Assembly: GCA_036971475.1 (NCBI GenBank)
Contig: JBAIZL010000004.1
Span: 69,549,510 to 69,613,509, forward strand
Length of the DNA stretch: 64,000 bases
Reading direction: 5' to 3'
From: Prosapia bicincta
Lineage: Eukaryota; Arthropoda; Insecta; Hemiptera; Cercopidae
Part shown: in pieces, positions 45,901 to 60,576 of the stretch
Numbering within the stretch: the stretch's first letter is position 1
Layout: every line of letters begins with the position of its first letter
Made by a program: the position numbers and the translations under genes
Notes under the pieces: generated by a model
The model's input: the letters and a program-made list of their open reading frames with translations, nothing else
The model's database searches: none
What the model was told of the DNA's origin: nothing

Positions 45901-48900
45901 AAATTTAGCAAAGGTAGATTTTAGCTATCAACAAATAATATAAACAAAAATTTAGCAAAGGTAGATTTTAGCTATCAGGAAATAATATAAACAAAAATTT
46001 AGCAAAGGTAGATTTTAGCTGCAACAAATAATATAAACAAAAATTTAACAAAGGTAGATTTTAGCTGCAACAAATAATATAAACAAAAATTTAACAAAGG
46101 TAGATTTTAGCTATCAAGAAATAATATAAACAAAAATTTAACAAAGGTAGATTTTAGCTATCAACAAATAATATAAACAAAAATTTAACAAAGGTAGATT
46201 TTAGCTATCAACAAATAATATAAACAAAAATTTAGCAAGGGTAGATTTCAGCTGCAACAAATAATATAAAGAAAAATTTAGCAAGGGTAGAATTTAGCTA
46301 TCAACAAATAATATAAACAAAAATTTAGCAAGGGTAGATTTTAGCTATCAAGAAATAATATAAACAAAAATTTAACAAAGGTAGATTTTAGCTATCAAGA
46401 AATAATATAAACAAAAATTTAACAAAGGTAGATTTTAGCTATCAAGAAATAATATAAACAAAAATTTAGCAAAGGTAGATTTTAGCTATCAGGAAATAAT
46501 ATAAACAAAAATTTAGCAAAGGTAGATTTTAGCTGCAACAAATAATATAAACGAAAATTTAACAAGGGTAGATTTTAGCTATCAAGAAATAATATAAACA
46601 AAAATATAGCAAAGGTAGATTTTAGCTATCAAGAAATAATATAAACAAAAATTTAGCAAAGGTAGATTTTAGCTATCAGGAAATAATATAAACAAAAATT
46701 TAGCAAAGGTAGATTTTAGCTATCAACAAATAATATAAACAAAAATTTAGCAAAGGTAGATTTTAGCTATCAGGAAATAATATAAACCAAAATTTAGCAA
46801 AGGTAGATTTTAGCTGCAATAAATAATATAAACAAAAATTTAACAAAGGTAGATTTTAGCTATCAACAAATAATATAAACAAAAATTTAACAAAGGTAGA
46901 TTTTAGCTATCAACAAATAATATAAACAAAAATTTAGCAAAGGTAGATTTTAGCTATCAACAAATTATATAAACAAAAATTAATTAAAGGTAGATTTTAG
47001 CTATCAAGAAATAATATAAACAAGAATTTAGCAAAGGTAGATTTTAGCTATCAACAAATAATATAAAGAAAAATTTAGCGAAGGTATATTTTAGCTATCA
47101 GGAAATAATATAAACAAAAATTTAGCAAAGGTAGATTTTAGCTATCAGGAAATAATATAAACAAAAATTTAGCAAAGGTAGATTTTAGCTATCAGGAAAT
47201 AATATAAACAAAAATTTAGCAAAGGTAGATTTTAGCTGCAACAAATAATATAAACAAAAATTTAACAAAGGTAGATTTTAGCTATGAAGAAATAATATAA
47301 ACAAAAATTTAGCAAAGGTAGATTTTAGCTATCAAGAAATAATATAAACAAAAATTTAACAAAGGTAGATTTTAGCTATCAAGAAATAATATAAACAAAA
47401 ATTTAACAAAGGTAGATTTTAGCTATCAGGAAATAATATAAACAAAAATTTAGCAAAGGTAGATTTTAGCTATCAGGAAATAATATAAACAAAAATTTAG
47501 CAAAGGTAGATTTTAGCTGCAACAGATAATATAAACGAAAATTTAACAAGGGTAGATTTTAGCTATCAAGAAATAATATAAACAAAAATATAGCAAAGGT
47601 AGATTTTAGCTATCAAGAAATAATATAAATTAAAATTTAGCAAAGGTAGATTTTAGCTATCAGGAAATAATATAAACAAAAATTTAGCAAAGGTAGATTT
47701 TAGCTATCAACAAATAATATAAACAAAAATTTAGCAAAGGTAGATTTTAGCTATCAGGAAATAGAATAAACCAAAATTTAGCAAAGGTAGATTTTAGCTG
47801 CAACAAATAATATAAACAAAAATTTAACAAAGGTAGATTTTAGCTATCAACAAATAATATAAACAAAAATTTAGCAAAGGTAGATTTTAGCTGCAACAAA
47901 TAATATAAACAAAAATTTAGCAAAGGTAGATTTTAGCTGCAACAAATAATATAAACAAAAATTTAATAAAGGTAGATTTTAGCTATCAAGAAATAATATA
48001 AACAAGAATTTAGCAAAGGTAGATTTTAGCTATCAACAAATAATATAAAGAAAAATTTAGCGAAGGTATATTTTAGCTATCAGGAAATAATATAAACAAA
48101 AATTTAGCAAAGGTAGATTTTAGCTATCAGGAAATAATATAAACAAAAATTTAGCAAAGGTAGATTTTAGCTATCAGGAAATAATATAAACAAAAATTTA
48201 GCAAAGGTAGATTTTAGCTATCAAGAAATAATATAAACAAAAATTTAGCAAGGGTAGATTTTAGCTGCAACAAATAATATAAACAAAAATTTGGCAAGGG
48301 TAGATTTTAGCTATCAAGAAATAATATAAACAAAAATTTAACAAAGGTAGATTTTAGCTATCAAGAAATAATATAAACACAAATTTAACAAAGGTAGATT
48401 TTAGCTATCAGGAAATAATATAAACAAAAATTTAGCAAAGGTAGATTTTAGCTATCAGGAAATAATATAAACAAAAATTTAGCAAAGGTAGATTTTAGCT
48501 ATCAACAAATAATATAAACAAAAATTTAGCAAAGGTAGATTTTAGCTATCAACAAATAATATAAACAAAAATTTAACAAAGGTAGATTTTAGCTATCAAC
48601 AAATAATATAAACAAAAATTTAGCAAAGGTAGATTTTAGCTGCAACAAATAATATAAACAAAAATTTAGCAAAGGTAGATTTTAGCTGCAACAAATAATA
48701 TAAACAAAAATTTAATAAAGGTAGATTTTAACTATCAAGAATTAATATAAACAAGAATTTAGCAAAGGTAGATTTTAGCTATCAACAAATAATATAAAGA
48801 AAAATTTAGCGAAGGTATATTTTAGCTATCAGGAAATAATATAAACAAAAATTTAGCAAAGGTAGATTTTAGCTATCAGGAAATAATATAAACAAAAATT

Positions 48901-51900
48901 TAGCAAAGGTAGATTTTAGCTATCAGGAAATAATATAAACAAAAATTTAGCAAAGGTAGATTTTAGCTGCAACAAATAATATAAACAAAAATTTAACAAA
49001 GGTAGATTTTAGCTATCAAGAAATAATATAAACAAAAATTTAGCAAAGGTAGATTTTAGCTATCAAGAAATAATATAAACAAAAATTTAGCAAAGGTAGA
49101 TTTTAGCTATCAGGAAATAATATAAACAAAAATTTAGCAAAGGTAGATTTTAGCTATCAACAAATAATATAAACAAAAATTTAGCAAAGGTAGATTTTAG
49201 CTATCAACAAATAATATAAACAAAAATTTAGCAAAGGTAGATTTTAGCTATCAGGAAATAATTTAAACGACAATTTAGCAAAGGTAGATTTTAGCTGCAA
49301 CAAATAATATAAACAAAAATTTAGCAAAGGTAGATTTTAGCTGCAACAAATAATATAAACAAAAATTTAATAAAGGTAGATTTTAGCTATCAAGAAATAA
49401 TATAAACAAGAATTTAGCAAAGGTAGATTTTAGCTATCAACAAATAATATAAAGAAAAATTTAGCGAAGGTATATTTTAGCTATCAGGAAATAATATAAA
49501 CAAAAATTTAGCAAAGGTAGATTTTAGCTATCAGGAAATAATATAAAAAAAAATTTAGCAAAGGTAGATTTTAGCTATCAGGAAATAATATAAACAAAAA
49601 TTTAGCAAAGGTAGATTTTAGCTGCAACAAATAATATAAACAAAAATTTAACAAAGGTAGATTTTAGCTATCAAGAAATAATATAAACAAAAATTTAGCA
49701 AGGGTAGATTTTAGCTGCAACAAATAATATAAACAAAAATTTAGCAAGGGTAGATTTTAGCTATCAAGAAATAATATAAACAAAAATTTAACAAAGGTAG
49801 ATTTTAGCTATCAAGAAATAATATAAACACAAATTTAACAAAGGTAGAATTTAGCTATCAGGAAATAATATAAACAAAAATTTAGCAAAGGTAGATTTTA
49901 GCTATCAGGAAATAATATAAACAAAAATTTAGCAAAGGTAGATTTTAGCTGCAACAAATAATATAAACGAAAATTTAACAAGGGTAGATTTTAGCTATCA
50001 AGAAATAATATAAACAAAAATATAGCAAAGGTAGATTTTAGCTATCAAGAAATAATATAAACAAAAATTTAGCAAAGGTAGATTTTAGCTATCAGGAAAT
50101 AATATAAACAAAAATTTAGCAAAGGTAGATTTTAGCTATCAACAAATAATATAAACAAAAATTTAACAAAGGTAGATTTTAGCTATCAACAAATAATATA
50201 AACAAAAATTTAGCAAAGGTAGATTTTAGCTGCAACAAATAATATAAACAAAAATTTAGCAAAGGTAGATTTTAGCTGCAACAAATAATATAAACAAAAA
50301 TTTAATAAAGGTAGATTTTAACTATCAAGAAATAATATAAACAAGAATTTAGCAAAGGTAGATTTTAGCTATCAACAAATAATATAAAGAAAAATTTAGC
50401 GAAGGTATATTTTAGCTATCAGGAAATAATATAAACAAAAATTTAGCAAAGGTAGATTTTAGCTATCAGGAAATAATATAAACAAAAATTTAGCAAAGGT
50501 AGATTTTAGCTATCAGGAAATAATATAAACAAAAATTTAGCAAAGGTAGATTTTAACTGCAACAAATAATATAAACAAAAATTTAACAAAGGTAGATTTT
50601 AGCATTGAAGAAATAATATAAACAAAAATTTAGCAAAGGTAGATTTTAGCTATCAAGAAATAATATAAACAAAAATTTAGCAAAGGTAGATTTTAGCTAA
50701 AAGGAAATAATATAAACAAAAATTTAGCAAAGGTAGATTTTAGCTGCAACAAATAATATAAACGAAAATTTAACAAGGGTAGATTTTAGCTATCAAGAAA
50801 TAATATAAACAAAAATATAGCAAAGGTAGATTTTAGCTATCAAGAAATAATATAAACAAAAATTTAGCAAAGGTAGATTTTAGCTAAAAGGAAATAATAT
50901 AAACAAAAATTTAGCAACGGTAGATTATAGCTACCAACAAATAATATAAACAAAAATTTAGCAAAGGTAGATTTTAGCTATCAGGAAATAATATAAACCA
51001 AAATTTAGCAAAGGTAGATTTTAGCTGCAACAAATAATATAAACAAAAATTTAACAAAGGTAGATTTTAGCTATCAACAAATAATATAAACAAAAATTTA
51101 ACAAAGGTAGATTTTAGCTATCAACAAATAATATAAACAAAAATTTAGCAAAGGTAGATTTTAGCTATCAACAAATAATATAAACAAAAATTTAGCAAAG
51201 GTAGATTTTAGCTGCAACAAATAATATAAACAAAAATTTAATAAAGGTAGATTTTAGCTATTAATAAATAATATAAACAAGAATTTAGCAAAGGTAGATT
51301 TTAGCTATCAACAAATAATATAAAGAAAAATTTAGCGAAGGTATATTTTAGCTATCAGGAAATAATATAAACAAAAATTTAGCAAAGGTAGATTTTAGCT
51401 ATCAGGAAATAATATAAACAAAAATTTAGCAAAGGTAGATTTTAGCTATCAGGAAATAATATAAACAAAAATTTAGCAAAGGTAGATTTTAGCTGCAACA
51501 AATAATATAAACAAAAATTTAACAAAGGTAGATTTTAGTTATCAAGAAATAATATAAACAAAAATTTAGCAAGGGTAGATTTTAGCTGCAACAAATAATA
51601 TAAACAAAAATTTAGCAAGGGTAGATTTTAGCTATCAAGAAATAATATAAACAAAAATTTAGCAAAGGTAGATTTTAGCTATCAGGAAATAATATAAACA
51701 AAAATTTAGCAAAGGTAGATTTTAGCTGCAACAAATAATATAAACAAAAATTTAACAAAGGTAGATTTTAGCTATCAAGAAATAATATAAACAAAAATTT
51801 AGCAAAGGTAGATTTTAGCTGCAACAAATAATATAAACAAAAATTTAACAAAGGTAGATTTTAGCTATCAAGAAATAATATAAACAAAAATTTAGCAAAG

Positions 51901-54345
51901 GTAGATTTTAGCTATCAACAAATAATATAAACAAAAATTTAGCAAAGGTAGATTTTAGCTATCAGGAAATAATATAAACAAAAATTTAGCAAAGGTAGAT
52001 TTTAGCTATCAACAAATAATATAAACAAAAATTTAGCAAAGGTAGATTTTAGCTATCAACAAATAATATAAACAAAAATTTAGCAAAGGTAGATTTTAGC
52101 TATCAGGAAATAATTTAAACGAAAATTTAGCAAAGGTAGATTTTAGCTGCAACAAATAATATAAACAAAAATTTAGCAAAGGTAGATTTTAGCTGCAACA
52201 AATAATATAAACAAAAATTTAATAAAGGTAGATTTTAGCTATCAAGAAATAATATAAACAAGAATTTAGCAAAGGTAGATTTTAGCTATCAACAAATAAT
52301 ATAAAGAAAAATTTAGCGAAGGTATATTTTAGCTATCAGGAAATAATATAAACAAAAATTTAGCAAAGGTAGATTTTAGCTATCAGGAAATAATATAAAC
52401 AAAAATTTAGCAAAGGTAGATTTTAGCTATCAGGAAATAATATAAACAAAAATTTAGCAAAGGTAGATTTTAGCTGCAACAAATAATATAAACAAAAATT
52501 TAACAAAGGTAGATTTTAGCTATCAAGAAATAATATAAACAAAAATTTAGCAAGGGTAGATTTTAGCTGCAACAAATAATATAAACAAAAATTTAGCAAG
52601 GGTAGATTTTAGCTATCAAGAAATAATATAAACAAAAATTTAGCAAAGGTAGATTTTAGCTATCAGGAAATAATATAAACAAAAATTTAGCAAAGGTAGA
52701 TTTTAGCTGCAACAAATAATATAAACAAAAATTTAACAAAGGTAGATTTTAGCTATCAAGAAATAATATAAACAAAAATTTAGCAAAGGTAGATTTTAGC
52801 TGCAACAAATAATATAAACAAAAATTTAACAAAGGTAGATTTTAGCTATCAAGAAATAATATAAACAAAAATTTAGCAAAGGTAGATTTTAGCTATCAAC
52901 AAATAATATAAACAAAAATTTAGCAAAGGTAGATTTTAGCTATCAGGAAATAATATAAACAAAAATTTAGCAAAGGTAGATTTTAGCTATCAACAAATAA
53001 TATAAACAAAAATTTAGCAAAGGTAGATTTTAGCTATCAACAAATAATATAAACAAAAATTTAGCAAAGGTAGATTTTAGCTATCAGGAAATAATTTAAA
53101 CGAAAATTTAGCAAAGGTAGATTTTAGCTGCAACAAATAATATAAACAAAAATTTAATAAAGGTAGATTTTAGCTATCAAGAAATAATATAAACAAGAAT
53201 TTAGCAAAGGTAGATTTTAGCTATCAACAAATAATATAAAGAAAAATTTAGCGAAGGTATATTTTAGCTATCAGGAAATAATATAAACAAAAATTTAGCA
53301 AAGGTAGATTTTAGCTATCAGGAAATAATATAAACAAAAATTTAGCAAAGGTAGATTTTAGCTATCAGGAAATAATATAAACAAAAATTTAGCAAAGGTA
53401 GATTTTAGCTGCAACAAATAATATAAACAAAAATTTAACAAAGGTAGATTTTAGCTATCAAGAAATAATATAAACAAAAATTTAGCAAAGGTAGATTTTA
53501 GCTATCAACAAATAATATAAACAAAAATTTAGCAAAGGTAGATTTTAGCTATCAGGAAATAATATAAACAAAAATTTAGCAAAGGTAGATTTTAGCTATC
53601 AACAAATAATATAAACAAAAATTTAGCAAAGGTAGATTTTAGCTATCAACAAATAATATAAACAAAAATTTAGCAAAGGTAGATTTTAGCTATCAGGAAA
53701 TAATTTAAACGAAAATTTAGCAAAGGTAGATTTTAGCTGCAACAAATAATATAAACAAAAATTTAATAAAGGTAGATTTTAGCTATCAACAAATAATATA
53801 AACAAAAATTTAGCAAAGGTAGATTTTAGCTATCAGGAAATAATTTAAACGAAAATTTAGCAAAGGTAGATTTTAGCTATCAGGAAATAATTTAAACGAA
53901 AATTTAGCAAAGGTAGATTTTAGCTGCAACAAATAATATAAACAAAAATTTAATAAAGGTAGATTTTAGCTATCAACAAATAATATAAACAAAAATTTAG
54001 CAAAGGTAGATTTTAGCTATCAGGAAATAATTTAAACGAAAATTTAGCAAAGGTAGATTTTAGCTATCAGGAAATAATTTAAACGAAAATTTAGCAAAGG
54101 TAGATTTTAGCTGCAACAAATAATATAAACAAAAATTTAATAAAGGTAGATTTTAGCTATCAACAAATAATATAAACAAAAATTTAGCAAAGGTAGATTT
54201 TAGCTATCAGGAAATAATTTAAACGAAAATTTAGCAAAGGTAGATTTTAGCTATCAGGAAATAATATAAACAAAAATTTAGCAAAGGTAGATTTTAGCTA
54301 TCAGGAAATAATATAAACAAAAATTTAGCAAAGGTAGAAATTTTA
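42956..54345. repeat. 11.4-kb AT-rich satellite, ~47-bp unit, about 240 copies, with higher-order repeats
   Basis: Main unit: AAAGGTAGATTTTAGCTATC, AACAAATAATATAAACAAAA, ATTTAGC (47 bp). A 46-bp form has GCTGCAACAAAT. Other variants are TATCAGGAAAT, TATCAAGAAAT, TTTAACAAAGG and AGCGAAGGTATATT. The last is a rare marker found at 47077, 48059, 48808, 49463, 50398, 51334, 52315 and 53250. The spacings (982, 749, 655, 935, 936, 981, 935) are multiples of about 46.8 and mark a ~20-unit higher-order repeat. The left third (to about 46 kb) uses different variants (AGGTGCAAC, AATATGAAC, AGCAATCAAC). At the right edge a 187-bp four-unit block with AATAATTTAAACGAAAATTT repeats (53736, 53923, 54110). 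No coding capacity. Confidence 0.97.
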
Positions 54346-54424
54346 TAAACAACATTTCTTTTAATGTCAATTCCTTTAAAGGTCGACAAACAAAAATGTA
54401 TTAAACTTACTTTCAATTAAATAA

Positions 54425-54837
54425 TTACAACTAATATAAATAAAATAACATAACCCATGCGTAAAAACAGTTATTCCATCACGCAACTTGTAACATAAAA
54501 TCAGCTGTTTTATGAAATCATATGTTTTCACTTATTATAAGCCTACTGGATCGAAATAACTGTATTGCATACATTGCCCCTATTGTGAAACGTTTTTCTC
54601 CCACATATCTTGAAATTAATTTTTTCTTTAAGTTGGTGAATTGGCACATTTGAAAAATCAGTACTAACATCAAGTGTCATCCACTACAAGTTTAAAATTG
54701 TATTTGAACTTGAATGAATGAATAAAACGATATGTATTTTATTAACGATTAAAATTTAAACTATATATATAACGAGACTAAGAACTAATAGAAAGAATTT
54801 AAAAAAATGTGTCAGTAATGTCAGTGCTTTTTAAAAT
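54425..54837 (+). repeat. dispersed repeat family X, copy d
   Basis: Matches the reverse complement of 7020-7370 over most of its length (AAATCAGCTGTTTTATGAAA, CATATGTTTTCACTTATTATA, GTTTTTCTCCCACATA, GTGTCATCCACTACAAGTTT). It ends with ATTTTATTAACGATTAAAAT and AACTAATAGAAAGAATTT, the latter also being part of the adjacent 45-bp unit. Together with the inverted copy at 57983 it brackets the 45-bp array. About 80 bp (54346-54424) separate it from the large satellite. Confidence 0.7.
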
Positions 54838-57800
54838 TCCTTCTATTAGATCACACTCCCCTGATATATATCTTATATAAATTACTTCTATTAGATTACA
54901 CTCCCCTGATAGATATCTTATACAAATTCCTTCTATTAGATCACACTCCCCTGATATATATCTTATACAAATTCCCTCTATTAGATCACACTCTCCTGAT
55001 ATATATCTTGTACAAATTAGTTCTATTATATCACACTCTCTTGATATATATCTTATACAAATTACTTCTATTAGATCACACTCTCCTGATATATATCTTG
55101 TACAAATTACTTCTATTATATCACGCTCTCCTGATATATATCTTATACAAATTCCTTCTATTAGATCACACTCTCCTGATATATATCTTGTACAAATTAC
55201 TTCTATTATATCACACTCTCTTGATATATATCTTATACAAATTACTTCTATTAGATCACACTCTCCTGATATATATCTTGTACAAATTACTTCTATTATA
55301 TCACACTCTCTTGATATATATCTTATACAAATTACTTCTATTAGATCACACTCTCCTGATATATATGTCTTGTACAAATTACTTCTATTATATCACACTC
55401 TCTTGATATATATCTTATACAAATTACTTCTATTAGATCACACTCTCCTGATATATATCTTGTACAAATTACTTCTATTATATCACGCTCTCCTGATATA
55501 TATCTTATACAAATTCCTTCTATTAGATCACACTCTCCTGATATATATCTTGTACAAATTACTTCTATTATATCACGCTCTCCTGATATATATCTTATAC
55601 AAATTCCTTCTATTAGCTCATACTCTCCTGATATATATCTTGTACAAATTACTTCTATTATATCACACTCTCCTGATATATATCTTATACAAATTCCTTC
55701 TATTAGATTACACTCTCCTGATATATATCTTATACAAATTACTTCTATTATATCACACTCTCCTGATATATATCTTATACAAATTACTTCTATTATATCA
55801 CACTCTCCTGATATATATCTTATACAAATTCCTTCTATTATATCACACTCTCTTGATATATATCTTATACAAATTCCTTCTATTAGATCACACTCTCCTG
55901 ATATATATCTTATACAAATTCCTTCTATTAGCTCACACTCTCCTGATATATATCTTGTACAAATCCTTCTATTAGCTCACACTCTCCTGATATATATCTT
56001 GTACAAATTCCTTCTTTAGCTCACACTCTCCTGATGTATATCTTGTACAAATTCCTTCTATTAGATCACACTCTCCTGATATATATATCTTGTACAAATT
56101 CCTTCTATTAGCTCACACTCTCCTGATATATATCTTATACAAATTCCCTCTAATAGCTCACACTCTACTGATATATATCTTGTACAAATTCCCTCTAATA
56201 GCTCACACTCTACTGATATATATCTTGTACAAATTCCTTCTATTAGCTCACACTCTCCTGATATATATCTTATACAAATTCCTTCTATTAGCTCACACTC
56301 TCCTGATATATATCTTGTACAAATTCCCTCTAATAGCTCACACTCTACTGATATATATCTTGTACAAATTCCCTCTAATAGCTCACACTCTACTGATATA
56401 TATCTTGTACAAATTCCTTCTATTAGCTCACACTCTCCTGATATATATCTTATACAAATTCCTTCTATTAGCTCACACTCTCCTGATATATATCTTGTAC
56501 AAATTCCCTCTAATAGCTCACACTCTCCTGATATATATCTTATACAAATTCCCTCTAATAGCTCACACTCTCCTGATATATATCTTATACAAATTCCTTC
56601 TATTAGATCACACTCTCCTGATATATATCTTGTACAAATTCCCTCTAATAGCTCACACTCTACTGATATATATCTTGTACAAATTCCCTCTAATAGCTCA
56701 CACTCTACTGATATATATCTTGTACAAATTCCTTCTATTAGCTCACACTCTCCTGATATATATCTTATACAAATTCCTTCTATTAGCTCACACTCTCCTG
56801 ATACATATCTTGTACAAATTCCCTCTAATAGCTCACACTCTACTGATATATATCTTGTACAAATTCCCTCTAATAGCTCACACTCTCCTGATATATATCT
56901 TATACAAATTCCCTCTAATAGCTCACACTCTCCTGATATATATCTTATACAAATTCCTTCTATTAGCTCACACTCTCCTGATATATATCTTATACAAATT
57001 CCTTCTATTAGCTCACACTCTCCTGATATATATCTTGTACAAATTCCCTCTAATAGCTCACACTCTACTGATATATATCTTGTACAAATTCCCTCTAATA
57101 GCTCACACTCTCCTGATATATATCTTGTACAAATTCCCTCTAATAGCTCACACTCTACTGATATATATCTTGTACAAATTCCTTCTATTAGCTCACACTC
57201 TCCTGATATATATCTTATACAAATTCCTTCTATTAGCTCACACTCTCCTGATATATATCTTGTACAAATTCCCTCTAATAGCTCACACTCTACTGATATA
57301 TATCTTGTACAAATTCCCTCTAATAGCTCACACTCTACTGATATATATCTTGTACAAATTCCTTCTATTAGCTCACACTCTCCTGATATATATCTTATAC
57401 AAATTCCTTCTATTAGCTCACACTCTCCTGATATATATCTTGTACAAATTCCCTCTAATAGCTCACACTCTCCTGATATATATCTTGTACAAATTCCTTC
57501 TATTAGCTCACACTCTCCTGATATATATCTTATACAAATTCCTTCTATTAGCTCACACTCTCCTGATATATATCTTGTACAAATTCCCTCTAATAGCTCA
57601 CACTCTACTGATATATATCTTATACAAATTCCTTCTATTAGCTCACACTCTCCTGATATATATCTTGTACAAATTCCTTCTATTAGCTCACACTCTCCTG
57701 ATATATATCTTATACAAATTCCCTCTAATAGCTCACACTCTACTGATATATATCTTGTACAAATTCCCTCTAATAGCTCACACTCTACTGATATATATCT

Positions 57801-57982
57801 TGTACAAATTCCTTCTATTAGCTCACACTCTCCTGATATATATCTTATACAAATTCCTTCTATTAGCTCACACTCTCCTGATATATATCTTGTACAAATT
57901 CCTTCTATTATATCACGCTCTCCTGATATATATCATATACAAATTCCTTCTATTAGATCACACTCTCCTGATATATATCTTA
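54838..57982. repeat. 45-bp tandem array, about 70 copies, 180-bp higher-order unit
   Basis: The unit is TCCTGATATATATCTTATAC then AAATTCCTTCTATTAGATCA and CACTC, 45 bp (15 codons). Left copies carry TTATATCAC and TTACTTC variants. From about 56100 to 57880 four-unit blocks repeat every 180 bp (TTCCTTC, TTCCTTC, TTCCCTC, TTCCCTC with AATAGCTC). The 654-codon plus-strand frame (LLLAHTLLIYILYKF repeated) and the minus-strand frame (YISGECDLIEVICIR repeated) follow from the unit length; they are not called as genes. On the minus strand the unit's CTAATAGAAGGAATTT matches the end of family X, so the unit is probably derived from it. Confidence 0.95.
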
Positions 57983-58130
57983 TACAAATTTTCAATCGTT
58001 AATAAAATAGGTTTTTGTTCATCCAATCACGTTAAACAAAATTTTAACCTGTAGTGGATGACAATTAATGTTAAAACAATTTTTTAGATAACTATTCAAT
58101 AATTAAATTATAAACATTTTGGGGTCTAGG
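57983..58130 (-). repeat. dispersed repeat family X, copy e (inverted)
   Basis: On the minus strand: TTTTAACATTAATTGTCATC, CACTACAGGTTAAAATTTTG, CGTGATTGGATGAACAAAAA, CTATTTTATTAACGATTGAA, then AATTTGTATAAG leading into the 45-bp units. This corresponds block by block to 54650-54790 on the plus strand, so the array lies between inverted copies. Confidence 0.7.
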
Positions 58131-59143
58131 TAGAAGTATCTTTATGTTCGAAGTCTAATACACTCGGCCAATAACTAGAAATGTAGTTCTCAAAGATGTA
58201 TATGAAGTTTTCTTTGCCTATATCTGGTTGTCATCGAAACCTCCATTGTTCCACCTTAAACTGTTGCCATGGCGACCACACAATATCATAAATAATGCAC
58301 CAGAGTAACTAAAATAATTTTCTTTTTAACCTCAGTAGGAATTTACATAAAGTTTTCTCTATATTTACTTGTTTATTATTTTAAATTAAGTGAAAATAAA
58401 TCAACAGTTGGAGACAAATTCTGTCTGTATCTGTATGGGCCATTTGGCGATCCAGTTAGGGCGGGTCGACCGTAAATAGCTGTAAAGTCATATTTGGCGA
58501 TTTTTTGTAAACGCTTGGGTGAATATAAAAGTGAAAGAAGGGGTTTCCTAATTTCAACCCCAAAACGGGAAATTTTAGGAAAATTTAAAACGACATATTG
58601 TATGGAATATGTAGTTTGTAAAATTAGAAAAGTTTCTTAATAATACATAATAAGTTTTAAAACTACATAATTGCAAATTATAAAGCATTTAAAGTTAATT
58701 GGGTAATGTAAAATTAAGTAAAAATTAAGAATTAATTCGTAAACCAATTCTTACACAGTAGCCTAAATAATATACATAGTGTTATGGCGAATAAGGTTAG
58801 CGCGGATATGGTTAGGTTTAAGGTAAGAGTGTAAGAGGGTCGCACACCTCATACTGTACGCATTAGGGTCTATTCGTTTTATAAGATGAAGGGTGCCAGT
58901 AATAAACGTAACATGTTCATGATACTGGAAGTAAAGGATTGGAACCGAATGGGTACTGTCTCTTACTTGTTTCATTCCTTACTTCTCCGCTTGCTTTGCT
59001 CAGCGAAACAAACTAGATTGAACAACGCTAACTTGAGAGAAATAATTTATATTATACAATAATGATAATAATATTAATAATAAAACAATATTAACAGTAA
59101 TAAATAAATAATTATATTGAAAATAAATAATATTGTATAAATG

Positions 59144-59148
<5 letters not shown>
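58131..59148. other. unassigned AT-rich DNA
   Basis: No gene or repeat recognised; the 70-codon minus-strand open frame at 58763-58975 has no visible domain. Confidence 0.4.

Positions 59149-59211
<63 letters not shown>
59149..59211. repeat. (TA)n microsatellite
   Basis: About 31 TA units, uninterrupted. Confidence 0.95.
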
Positions 59212-59216
<5 letters not shown>

Positions 59217-59859
59217 AGACCTCCTGGACACGGTACTAGCGCTTATCTGTATTGGACCAGCTATCTACCGGAGTCAGTGGGACATGTTTACCAGCTGCCC
59301 TCCCTACGACTATATATTTTATGTAAAAGTCATCCGACATTCCCATTTTTCAGACATGTGTCCCGGTGTCCCTACTATCCTCCTGGTTTTAACAGAAGAG
59401 TAACTGGCATACAACTCTATATAATATTTAGTTTATAATAAATATATAATATTTTAAATTATTTTGAGCAGATGAATATTGATTACTTTAAACAGTAAAT
59501 TGAGGGTCTCATATAATTGATTTAAAAGTAACAATTCTTGGTACATTTTATTTTTATTATCGCTTAGTTTACTCCCACAGCAATGATACCAAGAGTGATT
59601 CCAACCGCATCAGCTCCCGTAGATTTATTGCATAGCTTCATCTGTAGAGGTTTGTTCATTCACAGGAACGACTGTGATCAGCCATCACTGTTCATGACTA
59701 AAAAGGTTTTTGAGCTTCTTATTTTACTCTCTAATTTCAAAAATCATCCAGGGGAATCTACACGGACACACCGTTCTGTTGTGGGTATTCATTTCATAAC
59801 CCAAAAGGTACTGTCTCGTATTGATCTTCTACAAATCTGGTCACCTTATATATATATTA
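59212..59859. other. unassigned DNA
   Basis: No gene recognised. The 115-codon open frame at 59583-59930 runs into the fold-back element and has no visible domain. GC content is higher than average in 59212-59400 and 59580-59830. Confidence 0.4.
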
Positions 59860-60082
59860 AATATGGTGATATGTTTTCTTGTAATATAGTTAATAAATTA
59901 AAAATATTTCAAAAAAAAGAATACTTTTAATGCATATATTATTCAAAGCTTCTCGCCGATATAACAGTATCTCTTTTTTGTTGTTAGATAATTATTTTCC
60001 TGAAGATGCTGGAACTGTTTTATCGGCGAAAAGCTTTGAATAATATATGCATTAAAAGTATTCTTCTTTTTGAAATATATAT
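59860..60082. mobile_element. fold-back element family F, copy 3, with hammerhead-like core
   Basis: The tail GGTGATATGTTTTCTTGTAA (reverse of the copy 1 and 2 tails) is followed by a palindrome. Left arm: AAAATATTTCAAAAAAAAGA, ATACTTTTAATGCATATATT, CAAAGCTTCTCGCCGATA. Right arm: TATCGGCGAAAAGCTTTGAA, TAATATATGCATTAAAAGTA, TTCTTCTTTTTGAAATAT. On the plus strand CTGAAGA (from 60000), GCTGG...TCGGC (pairable) and GAAA (60028-60031) form the hammerhead-like core. The right end passes directly into a (CT)n/(CA)n tract. Confidence 0.7.
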
Positions 60083-60083
60083 A

Positions 60084-60576
<493 letters not shown>

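Noticed and set aside
56090..58054. 654-codon plus-strand open frame of LLLAHTLLIYILYKF repeats, resembling a membrane protein
   Set aside because: The 45-bp unit is a multiple of three, so open frames are automatic. The frame starts and ends within or just past the array, and the minus strand is also partly open.
59583..59930. 115-codon open frame beginning MIPRVIPTASAPVDLL
   Set aside because: It runs into the fold-back element and shows no domain; kept only as unassigned DNA.
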